This document shows, one piece after another, positions 35,667 to 44,980 of a DNA stretch of 64,000 nt. How positions within the stretch are numbered: position 1 is the first letter of the stretch; each line of letters starts with the position of its first letter. The DNA lies in the NCBI GenBank assembly GCA_965223835.1, contig OZ245023.1, forward strand, positions 521,461 through 585,460. The letters are read 5' to 3'. The notes under the pieces are model-generated. The model did no database searches. It was not told the DNA's origin and saw only the letters and a list, made by a program, of their open reading frames with translations. The translations under genes and the position numbers were made by a program. Source of the DNA: CAVYXZ01 sp965223835. Lineage in GTDB: Bacteria; Chloroflexota; Anaerolineae; Aggregatilineales; Phototrophicaceae.

Positions 35667-35710
35667 ACCTCCCCCTCATCCAAATTGGAGAGGGGGTTGG
35701 GGGGTGAGGT
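35667..35710. repeat. G/C-rich hairpin repeat between racemase and peptidase
   Basis: CCCCCTC at 35671-35677 pairs with GAGGGGG at 35690-35696, embedded in CCTCCCCCTC and GGTTGGGGGGTGAGGT flanks. The flank GGGGTGAGG is shared with the repeat at 46328. Confidence 0.65.
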
Positions 35711-35714
35711 AAAA

Positions 35715-37484
35715 TTAAATCAGCGCCACCGTGCGTTCCACCGAATTGGCAGCGGATTCGAATGCCCATGTCACCCGGTTGATGCCGCGCTGCAAGTGCG
35801 TTTTCAACACATTGCGCTCATGACCGCTGGTTTGGGCTGTCCCCAGTGCGGGTGCCAGGTCAGGCAGCGGCGGAACTTTGACGGCGGGTTCGGTACGGAA
35901 ACGACCATGCCGGGTGTAATTAATCAGTACCAGTTCCCGCGCCAGTTCCAGAATGACCGCGTTATAGGCCTGCACCGCCGGGTCCGTCACGGCATTATTC
36001 AGCAGGCCCGCGCCTTTGGCATACAGCGCAACCAGCGCCGTCGTGAGCCGGTTCAGCGCAGCAAAAGCCGGTGAGAAATCGGCAGCATCGCCCGCAGCAT
36101 TAGCATAGGTCGTCAACGTGTCATGGAACTCAGCCGTCAACCGCCGAAAATCGAAGGGGTGCAGCGGATTGTTCGCCACCCGCTGGATGGTCGCGACGTA
36201 GACGCGCAAGTCACGCATGAGATTGTCGATGTCGGCGATTTCGAGTTGATCATTTTCGGTGTGCCAGGCGATGTTGGCCCCGCAGCCACCGACCGGGTAA
36301 TAGCCCTTTTCTGCCTTTAGATCTTCCGGCATGGTCGAGAGCAGCATGAAGAAACTGGAGATGCCGATGTTGTTAAACGAATAATCTCCGGCCTGATGTG
36401 GGCGTTCACCCTGCGCCGGTTTTCCAGTAACGTCGTTGATAGCCTGCACACAAAAATCTTCGGTCTCGGTCATCCATGAGATGTCATAATATTCAGTGGC
36501 CCAGCGGCAACCCGGCGAGTCGATATTGACCTGGGCGATGCAATTACGGGCCAGATCGAGGCCAAATTGATCGACAAACCAGGTGGACCCACCATAGCGT
36601 CCGGTTGAATGGCCCGACCACCAGGCAATGCGCACGCTGCGGGCCAGTTGATCGCGATTGTTGTGGAAGACGCGGGCCAGTTCGAGCAAGGTGGCATCAC
36701 CAACGGCGTTATCGCCAATGCCCACATCCCACGAATCATAATGTCCATGCACCATCACAAAGCGATCTGGCTCGGCTTGACCTTGAATATCGGCTACGAC
36801 GACCGGGCACGGCATCCAGCCTTCATTTAGCTCGGTGTGCAGCGTCACCTCAACCGGGCCTTGCTCCAGCAGTTTGATGAGGGCTTCACCGTCGGGCTTG
36901 TTGATGGAGACCACCGGTGTGCCGGGCTGGTCCTGATAATTATCAAGGTCCGGTGCACCCCAGATGGTCGTGCAAATGCCCCAATGAATGTCGACGCCAG
37001 GATTAATATAAATCTGGCCGATGGCACCCTTCTTCTCGAACGCGCTCACCGGCGGTGGCCCGCCATAGCCATGAATAACTGCGATCTTACCGGCCACATC
37101 GACATCAACCATCGGTGACACATCAAGTAAATCCAATGCGGCGGACGACGCGCTTGGTACATAGACGGCTTCACCGGTGAGGCCCCCTGGCCCGGTCGAA
37201 AGCGAAAAAGCCGGGCTTTTCGCGCGGATGGTCTCGCCGTTGACGACCAACGATGATTTTACCGGGACGCTCAAGAAGAGTTCCGGCTCATAAACCGTGT
37301 GCGGCACGCCCAGTGCTTCCAGTCGACTGGCGATGTAACGGGCGGCTTCGCGCTCATCCTCACTGCCCGATTCGCGGACCAGTGTGGTAAAGCGTTGAAT
37401 GAGGGCCTCTGGCTCATCACGCGCAAGTTCTGCCAGTAGCGTGTCTTCCAGTGAAGCTTTTGCAGCCTCGTAAAGGGCAACCAT
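35715..37484 (-). CDS. M28-family metallopeptidase
   Basis: 589 residues from ATG at 37484 (AGGAGGAAGA upstream). A PA-like insert precedes the peptidase core. Zinc-site pieces are VMVHGHYDSWDVGIGDNAVG (His, Asp) and HTENDQLEIADIDNL; QVNIDSPGCRWATEYYD is a further core strand. No signal peptide, so it is cytosolic. Family members are aminopeptidases or carboxypeptidases; here an amide released by the importer is the likely substrate. Second gene of the IclR-headed cluster. Confidence 0.87.
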   Translation of the reverse strand: MVALYEAAKASLEDTLLAELARDEPEALIQRFTTLVRESGSEDEREAARYIASRLEALGVPHTVYEPELFLSVPVKSSLVVNGETIRAKSPAFSLSTGPGGLTGEAVYVPSASSAALDLLDVSPMVDVDVAGKIAVIHGYGGPPPVSAFEKKGAIGQIYINPGVDIHWGICTTIWGAPDLDNYQDQPGTPVVSINKPDGEALIKLLEQGPVEVTLHTELNEGWMPCPVVVADIQGQAEPDRFVMVHGHYDSWDVGIGDNAVGDATLLELARVFHNNRDQLARSVRIAWWSGHSTGRYGGSTWFVDQFGLDLARNCIAQVNIDSPGCRWATEYYDISWMTETEDFCVQAINDVTGKPAQGERPHQAGDYSFNNIGISSFFMLLSTMPEDLKAEKGYYPVGGCGANIAWHTENDQLEIADIDNLMRDLRVYVATIQRVANNPLHPFDFRRLTAEFHDTLTTYANAAGDAADFSPAFAALNRLTTALVALYAKGAGLLNNAVTDPAVQAYNAVILELARELVLINYTRHGRFRTEPAVKVPPLPDLAPALGTAQTSGHERNVLKTHLQRGINRVTWAFESAANSVERTVALI

Positions 37485-37512
37485 ATGCAATCTTCCTCCT
37501 GAGTGGTTAAGG

Positions 37513-38289
37513 TTATACGAGTTCTAAATCAGCACGGCGGACGGTGGCTTTATAACCCAGCGCCTGCGAAATTTCTGCGGCAGTTGCTACGACCAGATCA
37601 ACATAGGTGGCGATGACGGATGGCGGAAACCGGTGCGATGGCCCGGCCACTGAAACCGCCGCGATCACCTTGCCCGCCGCGTTATAGATCGGCGCGGCGA
37701 TGGAGTGCGCACCCACATCTAACTCATCCACGACCACCACATAGCCTTGCTCCCGAATCTGAGCGAGTTTGGCATCAAGTTTGGACCGGGTGCCGGGGTC
37801 GTCCCTGTAGAAATGATCCAGCACCGCTTCCCGGTCCGCCGCTGGCAAAAACGCGAACAGAATTTTCGGAACGCCCCCACTGTGCAGCGGTGCCCGACGG
37901 CCCAGTTCGGCATATAGCCGCACCGACTGCGGTGATTCCCGCACGGCGATACACAGCGCATCGGTCGCGCTGACGATTCCCAGGAAAATCGACTCCCCGG
38001 TCTGGTCAACCAGGCGATCTAACATCATGTCGCTGGCGGCGAGCAGCGTCGTCTGTTGTTGGACATGTTCGCCAAATTCGAGAAAGCGCATCCCCAGCCG
38101 AAAGGCTCCGTTTGCATCCCGTTCGACCAGGTGGTGCTTTTCCAACGTGTACAAAATGCGAAAGACCTTATTCTTGACAAAACCCGATTTGGCGGTGATG
38201 TCCGCCAGCGACAGACCCGGCTCATGATGTTGCAACAATTCAAGTATGCTAATGGCATCTTCCAGCACGGCGACAGTGTAATCAGTCAA
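37513..38289 (-). CDS. IclR-family transcriptional regulator
   Basis: 258 residues starting at TTG 38289, with GAGGAA 7 bases before. The winged helix is EDAISILELLQHHEPGLSLA then DITAKSGFVKNKVFRILYTL. The effector domain shows SIFLGIVSATDALCIAVRES and GAHSIAAPIYNAAGKVIAAV, the typical ligand-pocket strand. It is the first gene of the cluster and most likely controls it, responding to the substrate or a breakdown product. A dyad upstream (38315-38333) may be its own site. Confidence 0.9.
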   Translation of the reverse strand: MTDYTVAVLEDAISILELLQHHEPGLSLADITAKSGFVKNKVFRILYTLEKHHLVERDANGAFRLGMRFLEFGEHVQQQTTLLAASDMMLDRLVDQTGESIFLGIVSATDALCIAVRESPQSVRLYAELGRRAPLHSGGVPKILFAFLPAADREAVLDHFYRDDPGTRSKLDAKLAQIREQGYVVVVDELDVGAHSIAAPIYNAAGKVIAAVSVAGPSHRFPPSVIATYVDLVVATAAEISQALGYKATVRRADLELV

Positions 38290-38628
38290 GTGTATTCCTC
38301 AGCAGGTTATAGTGAATATAACGCCATTATATTTGCGGGCGATTGTAGCCAGTGCGGGTTCAGTTGTCAAAAAGAAGTCACACTCAGGCTGGTCTTGGCG
38401 ATCAGCTTGGGCGAGATGATGGTATGGGAGTTATGCTCTGTGTGAAGCATACTATTTATTGCGACTTTATTGTGTGAAAAATTACATAAACGAAGTCTTA
38501 CTGTTTCGATTGAGCCGTAACCGTTATATTTTGTAACCATCTGTAATTGAGAGCGCCTAGCTCCCAACCAATCTGGCTGCGCTACAACTAATAAGTCAAA
38601 TCATGAAGCAATGGAGAAAAGACTAGAT
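38290..38628. other. Intergenic region between IclR cluster and cupin gene
   Basis: About 340 bases without a gene. It contains the dyad at 38315-38333 listed separately; nothing else structured was seen. Confidence 0.4.
38315..38333. promoter_or_regulatory. Candidate IclR operator
   Basis: AATATAA (38315-38321) and TTATATT (38327-38333) form a perfect 7-base dyad around CGCCA, 26 bases upstream of the IclR start. IclR regulators often bind such sites in their own promoters. Binding is inferred. Confidence 0.45.
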
Positions 38629-39051
38629 ATGGAAACCAACGCCAACCAACCTGCCCAGAACGATTGGCCCTGGCCTGATTCACTTGATGCTCTCATCGCA
38701 TCGCCTGAACATCATAGCCTGCTTTTTGAAAACGAATCAGTCCGTGTTCTGGACACGCGTATCCGTCCAGGAGAAACGACCGCGATTCATACCCATCAGT
38801 GGGCCAGTGTTTTTTATGTTCAATCGTGGAGTGACTTTATTCGTCGGGATGACAAAGGGAACATTGTGCTTGATTCGCGGCAGGTCGAGTCCCTGGCAAC
38901 TCCACCTAAAGCATTTTGGTCGAATTCGAGTCCGCCCCATAGTCTGGAGAATGTTGGAAACGCCGACCTCTGGGTCATTGCTGTCGAGGTGAAGGACGAA
39001 ACAACCGCAGCAGCAAAAATCGATCTGAACAAACTATCGGTTCAAAAATGA
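38629..39051 (+). CDS. Cupin-like small protein
   Basis: 140 residues from ATG at 38629, with GGAG 12 bases before; an in-frame ATG at 38611 lacks a ribosome site. The cupin motif 1 is represented by RIRPGETTAIHTHQWASVFY (two histidines) and motif 2 by WSNSSPPHSLENVGNADLWV. This fits a single-domain beta-barrel, possibly metal-binding. Lone gene. Function not predictable. Confidence 0.72.
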   Translation: METNANQPAQNDWPWPDSLDALIASPEHHSLLFENESVRVLDTRIRPGETTAIHTHQWASVFYVQSWSDFIRRDDKGNIVLDSRQVESLATPPKAFWSNSSPPHSLENVGNADLWVIAVEVKDETTAAAKIDLNKLSVQK

Positions 39052-39238
39052 GTGTAAAAGCCGTTTTGATGCTTTCTCACGCTCATCTGCGTTGATTTTC
39101 AAGATTCTGCTGCGAAAGGTGATGAGAATCTAACGGGAGGTTATATTGTCTCTTCCCAATGTTTCATCGGGCCAATCCTGTTCCAAGTTGGTTCGCAAAC
39201 TACACGAATGCTCGATTGTCATCATCAGCAAATGAAGA

Positions 39239-39652
39239 TTATGCAGTTGTATTAGGAGCGACTCTAATCGTTAGCGTCACCGCATCCTTAAGTGTGTTGG
39301 CGACGATGCAGCTTCGTTCAGCGATGATGACCAGTTTTTCGAGCGTGTCACGGTCCACATCGTCCTCATTCACCACCATATCGATGGCTGTATAGCGCGG
39401 GGGTGTACCTTCAAGCTGACCTGTAATGTCAATGCGAATGTTCGCAATTGATAGCTGCCGGGCTTTGATGGCCGCGAGTAAATTGCTATTGAAACAACCG
39501 CCCAGTGCCAGCAGGAACAATTCGCCACCCATCGCGCCTTGATCGTGGCCGCCCTTTTCCGGTGGACGATCAATCAGGACCTGATGGTTGCGGGCCTGAC
39601 CGGCGGAGGTTGCATCATTGACGGCATGTAGGCTAACGGAAATAGCTGGCAT
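39239..39652 (-). CDS. OsmC/Ohr family peroxide reductase
   Basis: 137 residues, full length. The two catalytic cysteines are in LALGGCFNSNLLAA and ERSCIVANTLKDAV. The family reduces organic hydroperoxides using thiols. The residue pattern follows the OsmC/YhfA branch more than Ohr. Single gene; opposite to the cupin gene. Confidence 0.88.
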   Translation of the reverse strand: MPAISVSLHAVNDATSAGQARNHQVLIDRPPEKGGHDQGAMGGELFLLALGGCFNSNLLAAIKARQLSIANIRIDITGQLEGTPPRYTAIDMVVNEDDVDRDTLEKLVIIAERSCIVANTLKDAVTLTIRVAPNTTA

Positions 39653-39973
39653 TTATTTCTCTTCTTCAAGAATAATCGACAAAATTTGTAAACCACTGGC
39701 GTAACGTAATCACCACCCGCCCCACTTTACCAGATCATCTCGTTCGCAACGAAATTTGGCAATCAACCAGCACAGTTAAAGCTACCTGGCTTAACCGTTT
39801 CGGATCCTGGCAGATTAGGCTGCACAGAAAAACTGGTGTCTAGAATATGATTCCGGCATCCCGCAGGGACGTTTTTCATAATCGGGACTGGAGTTTCGCC
39901 AAAATACGGTATGGGCCAACGGCGTTTTGCATGGTGACGAAGCGTGTGTCCCGTTCTAATAAACAAGCCCGAA
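39653..39973. other. Intergenic region, nothing recognised
   Basis: About 320 bases. A 78-residue minus-strand frame here lacks a ribosome site and conserved features. No repeats or promoters stood out. Confidence 0.4.
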
Positions 39974-40723
39974 TCACCAGGCGGGCTCGAAATCAGCAAA
40001 ATCTGGTGAAATTGTAATATTTACGATGACACCTGAGCTGACATTGACGATGCAGATGTCCCTGTGTCCATCCCGACCACACATAAAAGCTATACTGTCC
40101 CCGTCAGGGGACCACCTGGGATGAGTGTCACTGGCTGGGTGATTAGAGATATTGTGCAGCCTGCCGGTCTTCAAATCTGCCACATAGATTTCGTTGTTTG
40201 CATCACGTCCAGATACAAATGCGATCTGGTTGCTATCAGGAGACCAGTCTGGGTCCCGATCTGCTCTAGGGTGATTGGAGACGTTACGCGTCGACCCTGT
40301 TTGCACATCAACCACATAGATCTCATTGTTTCCACTTAGCATCGAAACAAAAGCGATACGGGTGCCATCCGGCGACCATAGCAGCCTCCGGTCATCACTG
40401 GTAAGGTTAGTCAATTTGCGGGAACGGCCACCGTTTATCGCGTTCAGGTACAAAGCGGGCTGACCATCACGCGTTGAGATGAAGGCAATCTGGTGACCAT
40501 CAGGGGAGCGCACACCAGCGCCGTCGTATAATGGATGACGGGTAAGATTGTGGCGCATCCCACTGTTGATATCGACGAGATATAACTCCGTATTCACACC
40601 ACGGCGTGACTGAAACAATATGGTTGAGCCTTGTGATGTCAGCTTGCCGACCAGCGTCGTCCCCCCTATCATGACTACGCTCGTTATCAAAAGAACAAGA
40701 CCGTAGCGCAGCAATAATCGCAT
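39974..40723 (-). CDS. PD40/TolB-like beta-propeller protein, membrane anchored
   Basis: 249 residues from ATG at 40723, with GGGAGGG upstream. A single membrane segment (LLRYGLVLLITSVVMIGGTT) is followed by about five PD40 repeats: SPDGHQIAFISTRDGQPALY, SPDGTRIAFVSMLSGNNEIY, SPDSNQIAFVSGRDANNEIY, SPDGDSIAFMCGRDGHRDIC. The blades suggest a short propeller facing outside, used for binding. Five blades is few, so it may be partial or pair with another protein. Unknown partner. Confidence 0.8.
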   Translation of the reverse strand: MRLLLRYGLVLLITSVVMIGGTTLVGKLTSQGSTILFQSRRGVNTELYLVDINSGMRHNLTRHPLYDGAGVRSPDGHQIAFISTRDGQPALYLNAINGGRSRKLTNLTSDDRRLLWSPDGTRIAFVSMLSGNNEIYVVDVQTGSTRNVSNHPRADRDPDWSPDSNQIAFVSGRDANNEIYVADLKTGRLHNISNHPASDTHPRWSPDGDSIAFMCGRDGHRDICIVNVSSGVIVNITISPDFADFEPAW

Positions 40724-40866
40724 TGTGCCACCCTCCCTCGTAGCTTGCCACGTAAGTCTACGGTAGCAAGTCACAGGCTAAACCGTCATCTGACTGGCAG
40801 TTGGATTGAGGGTTTATTTGAATGTGATGAACGCTCAGAAGGTGTTGAAGGGCAAGTAGCTTGCGC

Positions 40867-43503
40867 TTACAGGAGGCCCAATTCTGTGGCCCGGCTGACC
40901 ACCTCGAAACGATTGGATGCGGCAAGTTTAGCGCAGATATTGTAAACATGCGTTTTGACTGTGCCGACAGCGATAATCAGTTCATCGGCGATTTCCTGAT
41001 TGGTGCGCCGGGCGGCGAGAAACTGTAACACCTCTAACTCACGGGGGCTCAACGGTTCAGGTAGATCGCGATTGGCCCTGAGTTGGGGTGTATTGTGAAC
41101 AACCTGTGGTGCGTCCAGTAGGTCAGCGACTGCTCCCCCTAGCTCAAGTTTCAATCCACGTTTCCAGGCTGCTTCAAAAGCTTCTTCACCAAGTAGTTCA
41201 CTTAAATGGTCATGTAACTGTTTCAAAAGCGGCCACGTTGCCATCCATCCATCTGCATTTGTGGGATGGTTGAAGGCAAGGGCCAGTAGTTCGGTTGCAC
41301 GTGTGTGTTCACCGTTGTGCGCCAGAAGCGCAGCATAGACGGGCAAGCATTGTGCCATCCGGTGAGGTTCCGGCGATTCCATTGTCCAATACCACAATGC
41401 GCGTTGAATCAGCTCCCGAGCGTCTTCAAAACACTGCAACCCACAGGCTATTAAGCTGCCCAGCCAGTCACCGTAGGCCGGAGGCAACCACGGCCAGGGG
41501 GACAATTTGAGGATTGGCAAAAGCTGCCTGTGCAGTTGTGCCGCTTTCTCATAATTCGGCTCCAAAAAGGCTACCCACTGCAGTTTGTCAAGAGCAGCCC
41601 CAACTTTGTGAATGTAATTATGATTGAGTGCAATATTCAGTGCTTGCTGGGCGAACTCTGTTGCTTGATCTAACTTGCCCTGTTTGATCGATAGCCAGCT
41701 CAATTCTGAATTGAAGATCGAATCGCCGTGGGGATAGCCCCCTGCCTCGCGCCAAAGGCTGAGGGCTTGCTGGCAGTAATTCTCAGCTTCAGCATAACGG
41801 CCACTGGCGTGGGCCATTTCATTCAAGTAAGCGAGCGGCCAGGCACCCAGCATCCGATTACCGGCTTTTATGTGAAAATCATATCCTTGCTGAAGAAAGT
41901 CGCCGGCCAAATCAAGCGCGCCTTCTCGCAGGAAGGCCACGCCTATTGCAACCAGATATTCGGCTACAAATGATGAGTCATCCACGCTGCGAAAATCGGC
42001 CAGCCGCTCCTCCGCCAGATGCCGCCCCTTGGTCATTTGTTTGCCCTGGTCGATCAGGTACCACGCCAGTAATACGACACAAAAGGCAATCTCTTGTTCA
42101 TCGGCGTGTTTCCTGGCACTCTCCAGGGCTTGTTCGATATCTGCGTTCATTGCATGACGGTACTCGGCGATTCGGATAAAGACCTTCATTGCTATCCGAT
42201 GTGGCTCTTCACCGTCTACTGGGGCCATCCGATCCCAGGCAACCTGGAAAACCTCCTGGTACAATCCGCGAAAATTGCGAAACCAGTAGAAACCCTCCAT
42301 CATCTGGTCGAGGGTCGCATAATCTCGCTGGCTCACAGCACGTTCCCAGACCGTCCGCAGGTTTTCGAGATCGGCTTCGATCTCTTCGAGACCCTCGCGC
42401 TGTCTCCGCCCCTTGATGTCAATAGCATGTTCACACATGAAAGCAGCGTAGTACGCACTGTGGGCAATCTGTGTCGCTTCAAACTCTCTGGCAGCTTCCA
42501 GTTGAGCTTCGGCATACTGACGCAGCAATTCGTGTATGTCATAGCGTGCAGAAGCCAGACGTCGCAGCAGCGATTGATCGACCAGCCGCGCCAGAATGTT
42601 GACAGTTGCATCCGCGACCTGTTCCGCTGCCTCCAGTGTGAAACCGCCACGAAACACCGACAGACGCTGGAACACGGCGCGCTCTTCAGGCGACAGCAGC
42701 CCCCACGACCAGTCGAACACTGCCTGCATACTGCGATGATGTTCTGGGGCATCGCGGCGCGGGTCGGCTAGAAACCCCTGGCTGCGTTGAATCTCAGCGG
42801 CGATGTCGGCGCAGGGCAGCATCTTGACCCAGGTCGCAGCCAATTCGATTGCCAGCGGATTGCCTTCGGTCAGCCGACATATCTCGACTACACAAGTTTG
42901 CTCATCAGCCAGCGTAAAGTCCCGCTGCACCTGCCGTGCTCGTTCTGCAAACAGCCTGATCGCGCTGTATTCGTCGAGATTCTCTCCCATATCATCTGTT
43001 GGGATCGCCATCCCCCTAACATGCCAGATCCACTCCGCTTGCAGATTGAGCGGCTCCCGCGAGGTGACCAGAATCGAGCATTCCGGCGCATCGGCGACCA
43101 TTTCGGCTATCAGATCAGCGCCCGCCAGTAGGTGCTCGAAGTTGTCCATGATGAGCAGCAACTGGCGATGGCTCAAGTAGTTGTGGAGTTGCCGTCGAGG
43201 CGGGTCGCCCTCGTAGAACTGGAAGTTGAGCACGCCGGCGATAGTTGAGATGATGCTTTCTGCGGACTCCAGCGGCTGTAGCGGGACGAAGTGGACACCA
43301 TCGGCGAAATAGTCGGCCAGATGAGACGCGACCTCAACCGCCAGGCGCGTTTTGCCGATCCCACCAGGGCCGACCAGTGTCAACAGGCGGCAAGCATCGT
43401 CCGCCAGCAGGGTAGTGATCTCACCAAGTTCGGTCTCTCTGCCGACGAATGAGGCTACATATGGTAGGAGATTGCGGCCAGCCGCGCCATGCTGCGGTGC
43501 CAT
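40867..43503 (-). CDS. Large STAND ATPase with C-terminal LuxR HTH
   Basis: 878 residues. The N-terminal ATPase begins with the SFVGRETELGEI box, then Walker A TLVGPGGIGKTRLAVEVA, then LLLIMDNFEHLL (Walker B) and SILVTSREPLN (sensor). A long helical TPR-like region follows, about 420-790. The C-terminus is a LuxR-type helix-turn-helix: LSPRELEVLQFLAARRTNQE, then VGTVKTHVYNICAKLAASNR. This is the layout of MalT/AfsR-like LAL regulators that bind a ligand or partner and activate transcription. ATG at 43503 has GAGGAGG. Target unknown; no obvious operon partner. Confidence 0.9.
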   Translation of the reverse strand: MAPQHGAAGRNLLPYVASFVGRETELGEITTLLADDACRLLTLVGPGGIGKTRLAVEVASHLADYFADGVHFVPLQPLESAESIISTIAGVLNFQFYEGDPPRRQLHNYLSHRQLLLIMDNFEHLLAGADLIAEMVADAPECSILVTSREPLNLQAEWIWHVRGMAIPTDDMGENLDEYSAIRLFAERARQVQRDFTLADEQTCVVEICRLTEGNPLAIELAATWVKMLPCADIAAEIQRSQGFLADPRRDAPEHHRSMQAVFDWSWGLLSPEERAVFQRLSVFRGGFTLEAAEQVADATVNILARLVDQSLLRRLASARYDIHELLRQYAEAQLEAAREFEATQIAHSAYYAAFMCEHAIDIKGRRQREGLEEIEADLENLRTVWERAVSQRDYATLDQMMEGFYWFRNFRGLYQEVFQVAWDRMAPVDGEEPHRIAMKVFIRIAEYRHAMNADIEQALESARKHADEQEIAFCVVLLAWYLIDQGKQMTKGRHLAEERLADFRSVDDSSFVAEYLVAIGVAFLREGALDLAGDFLQQGYDFHIKAGNRMLGAWPLAYLNEMAHASGRYAEAENYCQQALSLWREAGGYPHGDSIFNSELSWLSIKQGKLDQATEFAQQALNIALNHNYIHKVGAALDKLQWVAFLEPNYEKAAQLHRQLLPILKLSPWPWLPPAYGDWLGSLIACGLQCFEDARELIQRALWYWTMESPEPHRMAQCLPVYAALLAHNGEHTRATELLALAFNHPTNADGWMATWPLLKQLHDHLSELLGEEAFEAAWKRGLKLELGGAVADLLDAPQVVHNTPQLRANRDLPEPLSPRELEVLQFLAARRTNQEIADELIIAVGTVKTHVYNICAKLAASNRFEVVSRATELGLL

Positions 43504-43690
43504 GCGAATGCCTCCTCTACAGCTTCGGTTAGGATTATAGCAGGAGGGTGTTCTGGAGCGCGAAAATCATACAAGGATCTAGATTTTCGCCTAAAGAATA
43601 GCGATTTCAGAGCAGCCTGGCAAACAAGGTAGACTGGTGTCCAGGGTAATCGCATCAAAGTTAAAGGTGGTGCTGTAGGGACAGCATTTT

Positions 43691-44784
43691 AGGCTTGTCC
43701 GTAGAAGAAAGAGGAAGGTATCCAAGAGCAGGTTACAATCCTAAGCTCTAACCCAAAGGGAGCAACCGATGGACCTGGATACCTTCATGACAGCATTATA
43801 TGTGTGGATTGATGATTGGTACAAAGCGGAAATGGCAGAACACATGGCAAGACACCATGGACCGCAACCGAAAATGAGTGACAGCGAGGTGCTGACGGTG
43901 GCAATCGCGGGACAATGGCGCTACGGCGTGCCCTGGCAATCGGAGCGGGGAGTAGTCCGATATATGCTAGGAGCTGGACGGTGCTGGTTTCCACAGATGC
44001 TGGAACGCAGTCGCTACAATGAACGGGTGCGACATTTGTGGGCAGCGATTATCAAACTCCAACAGGCGCTGGCAGCGGCCCTGGCAGCCGCAGCACCGCT
44101 ATATGAGGTCGTGGATTGTCTACCGCTGCCCGGTTGTGCTAACGCGCAGGTAAACCAATCCGGGCATTGGCTGTGGTGGGGAACGTGGGGCCATGGCGGA
44201 ACGCATGGACAAAAGTATTGGGGGGATCAATTGCTGCTGAGCGTGACCACCGATCATGTAATCACTGGTTGGCTAATCGGTCCGGCGAATGTGGATGATC
44301 GGGGCATGTTACAAGCCTTGATCGCCCAGCGGCAGGGGGACTATCAATTTTTATCACCCGATCCCTGGCGACCCTGGCGGCAGATGCAACGTCCAAGCCT
44401 CGTTTATCCATTGCTGGCAGGTGGCGAACGGTGTGCAACCTATCTGGCAGACAAAGGCTTCAACGGTTTCCGGTGGCACAATCACTGGCGCTCCACCTAC
44501 GCAGTCCAGGTACTTACCGAACCATCCGGTAAAGCGCAATCCGCTGGGTTACCCCGTAGTTGGTGCCACTGGTTTCGCGGCATGCGCCAGGCCGTTGAGA
44601 CGACCTTTGCTGTCCTATGTGAGGTGTTTGCCGTGAAACGCTTGCGCCCGCATTCTCGTCTGGGGCAATACACTCGCGTTGCGCTGGCTACCGCCGCTTT
44701 TAATTGGGGGATATGGCTCAATCGCCTCAGTGGTCGACCCGCTCTATCCCATGCAACTTTACTTTGTTAACTACGGACAAGCCT
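43691..44784 (+). mobile_element. IS982-like insertion sequence
   Basis: About 1094 bases bounded by perfect 14-base inverted repeats: AGGCTTGTCCGTAG at 43691-43704 and its complement at 44771-44784. The flanking TTTT at 43687-43690 and 44785-44788 is a probable 4-base target duplication, though T-runs make this soft. The single gene is an intact transposase, so the element may still move. Confidence 0.8.
43769..44770 (+). CDS. IS982-like DDE transposase
   Basis: 333 residues with AAAGGGAGCAACCG before the ATG. It begins MDLDTFMTALYVWIDDWYKA and KMSDSEVLTVAIAGQWRYGV, features of IS982-group transposases. Candidate catalytic acids are in EVVDCLPLPGC, GPANVDDRGML and RQAVETTFAVL (D-D-E). No frameshift or stop is seen. 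The terminal repeats do not start with the ACCC often seen in IS982 members, so family placement is tentative. It ends one base before the right inverted repeat. Confidence 0.75.
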   Translation: MDLDTFMTALYVWIDDWYKAEMAEHMARHHGPQPKMSDSEVLTVAIAGQWRYGVPWQSERGVVRYMLGAGRCWFPQMLERSRYNERVRHLWAAIIKLQQALAAALAAAAPLYEVVDCLPLPGCANAQVNQSGHWLWWGTWGHGGTHGQKYWGDQLLLSVTTDHVITGWLIGPANVDDRGMLQALIAQRQGDYQFLSPDPWRPWRQMQRPSLVYPLLAGGERCATYLADKGFNGFRWHNHWRSTYAVQVLTEPSGKAQSAGLPRSWCHWFRGMRQAVETTFAVLCEVFAVKRLRPHSRLGQYTRVALATAAFNWGIWLNRLSGRPALSHATLLC

Positions 44785-44899
44785 TTTTGGCTGTCCGCCG
44801 CGCTGGACGTGCAGAAGCACTTACCTACGAATCATTGTGACCTCTCATGACCCTGATACGGATTTTGGTGCAATCGCCCTGCTGATGTCGAGAATATGA

Positions 44900-44928
44900 T
44901 TGACATATTCACACCGATTGAGTATATT
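44900..44928 (+). promoter_or_regulatory. Sigma70 promoter of HpsN-like gene
   Basis: TTGACA at 44900-44905 and TATATT at 44923-44928 are separated by 17 bases, the ideal spacing. Start of transcription would fall near 44935, inside the palindrome at 44930-44943. This is the best promoter in the window. Confidence 0.85.
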
Positions 44929-44929
44929 C

Positions 44930-44943
44930 TGCATACGTATGCA
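44930..44943. promoter_or_regulatory. Palindromic operator, probable LacI-family site
   Basis: TGCATACGTATGCA is a perfect 14-base palindrome with a central CG, overlapping the predicted transcription start. This is the form and position of LacI-family repressor sites, and a LacI-family gene follows the regulated gene. Binding is inferred. Confidence 0.75.
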
Positions 44944-44980
44944 AAACGTCTTGAATTGATTTCAGCAAGGGGAATTTACA

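Larger units (their letters stand above)
43642..44881. repeat. MITE-like dispersed repeat, copy 2, split by an IS
   Basis: The repeat runs 43642-43690 and, after the IS, 44785-44881. Its ends CAGGGTAATCGCATCAAA and complement of TTTGGTGCAATCGCCCTG are imperfect inverted repeats (14 of 18 matching). The right part matches copy 1 at 11875 in reverse at roughly 85%. With the IS removed, GGACAGC-ATTTTG-GCTGTCC forms a perfect hairpin, and the IS sits in its loop. It encodes nothing. Confidence 0.7.

Noticed and set aside
43679..44796. Longer 20-27-base inverted repeat as IS ends
   Set aside because: The outer GGACAGC/GCTGTCC arms belong to the host MITE-like hairpin, as the copy at 29630 shows; the IS ends are the inner 14 bases.
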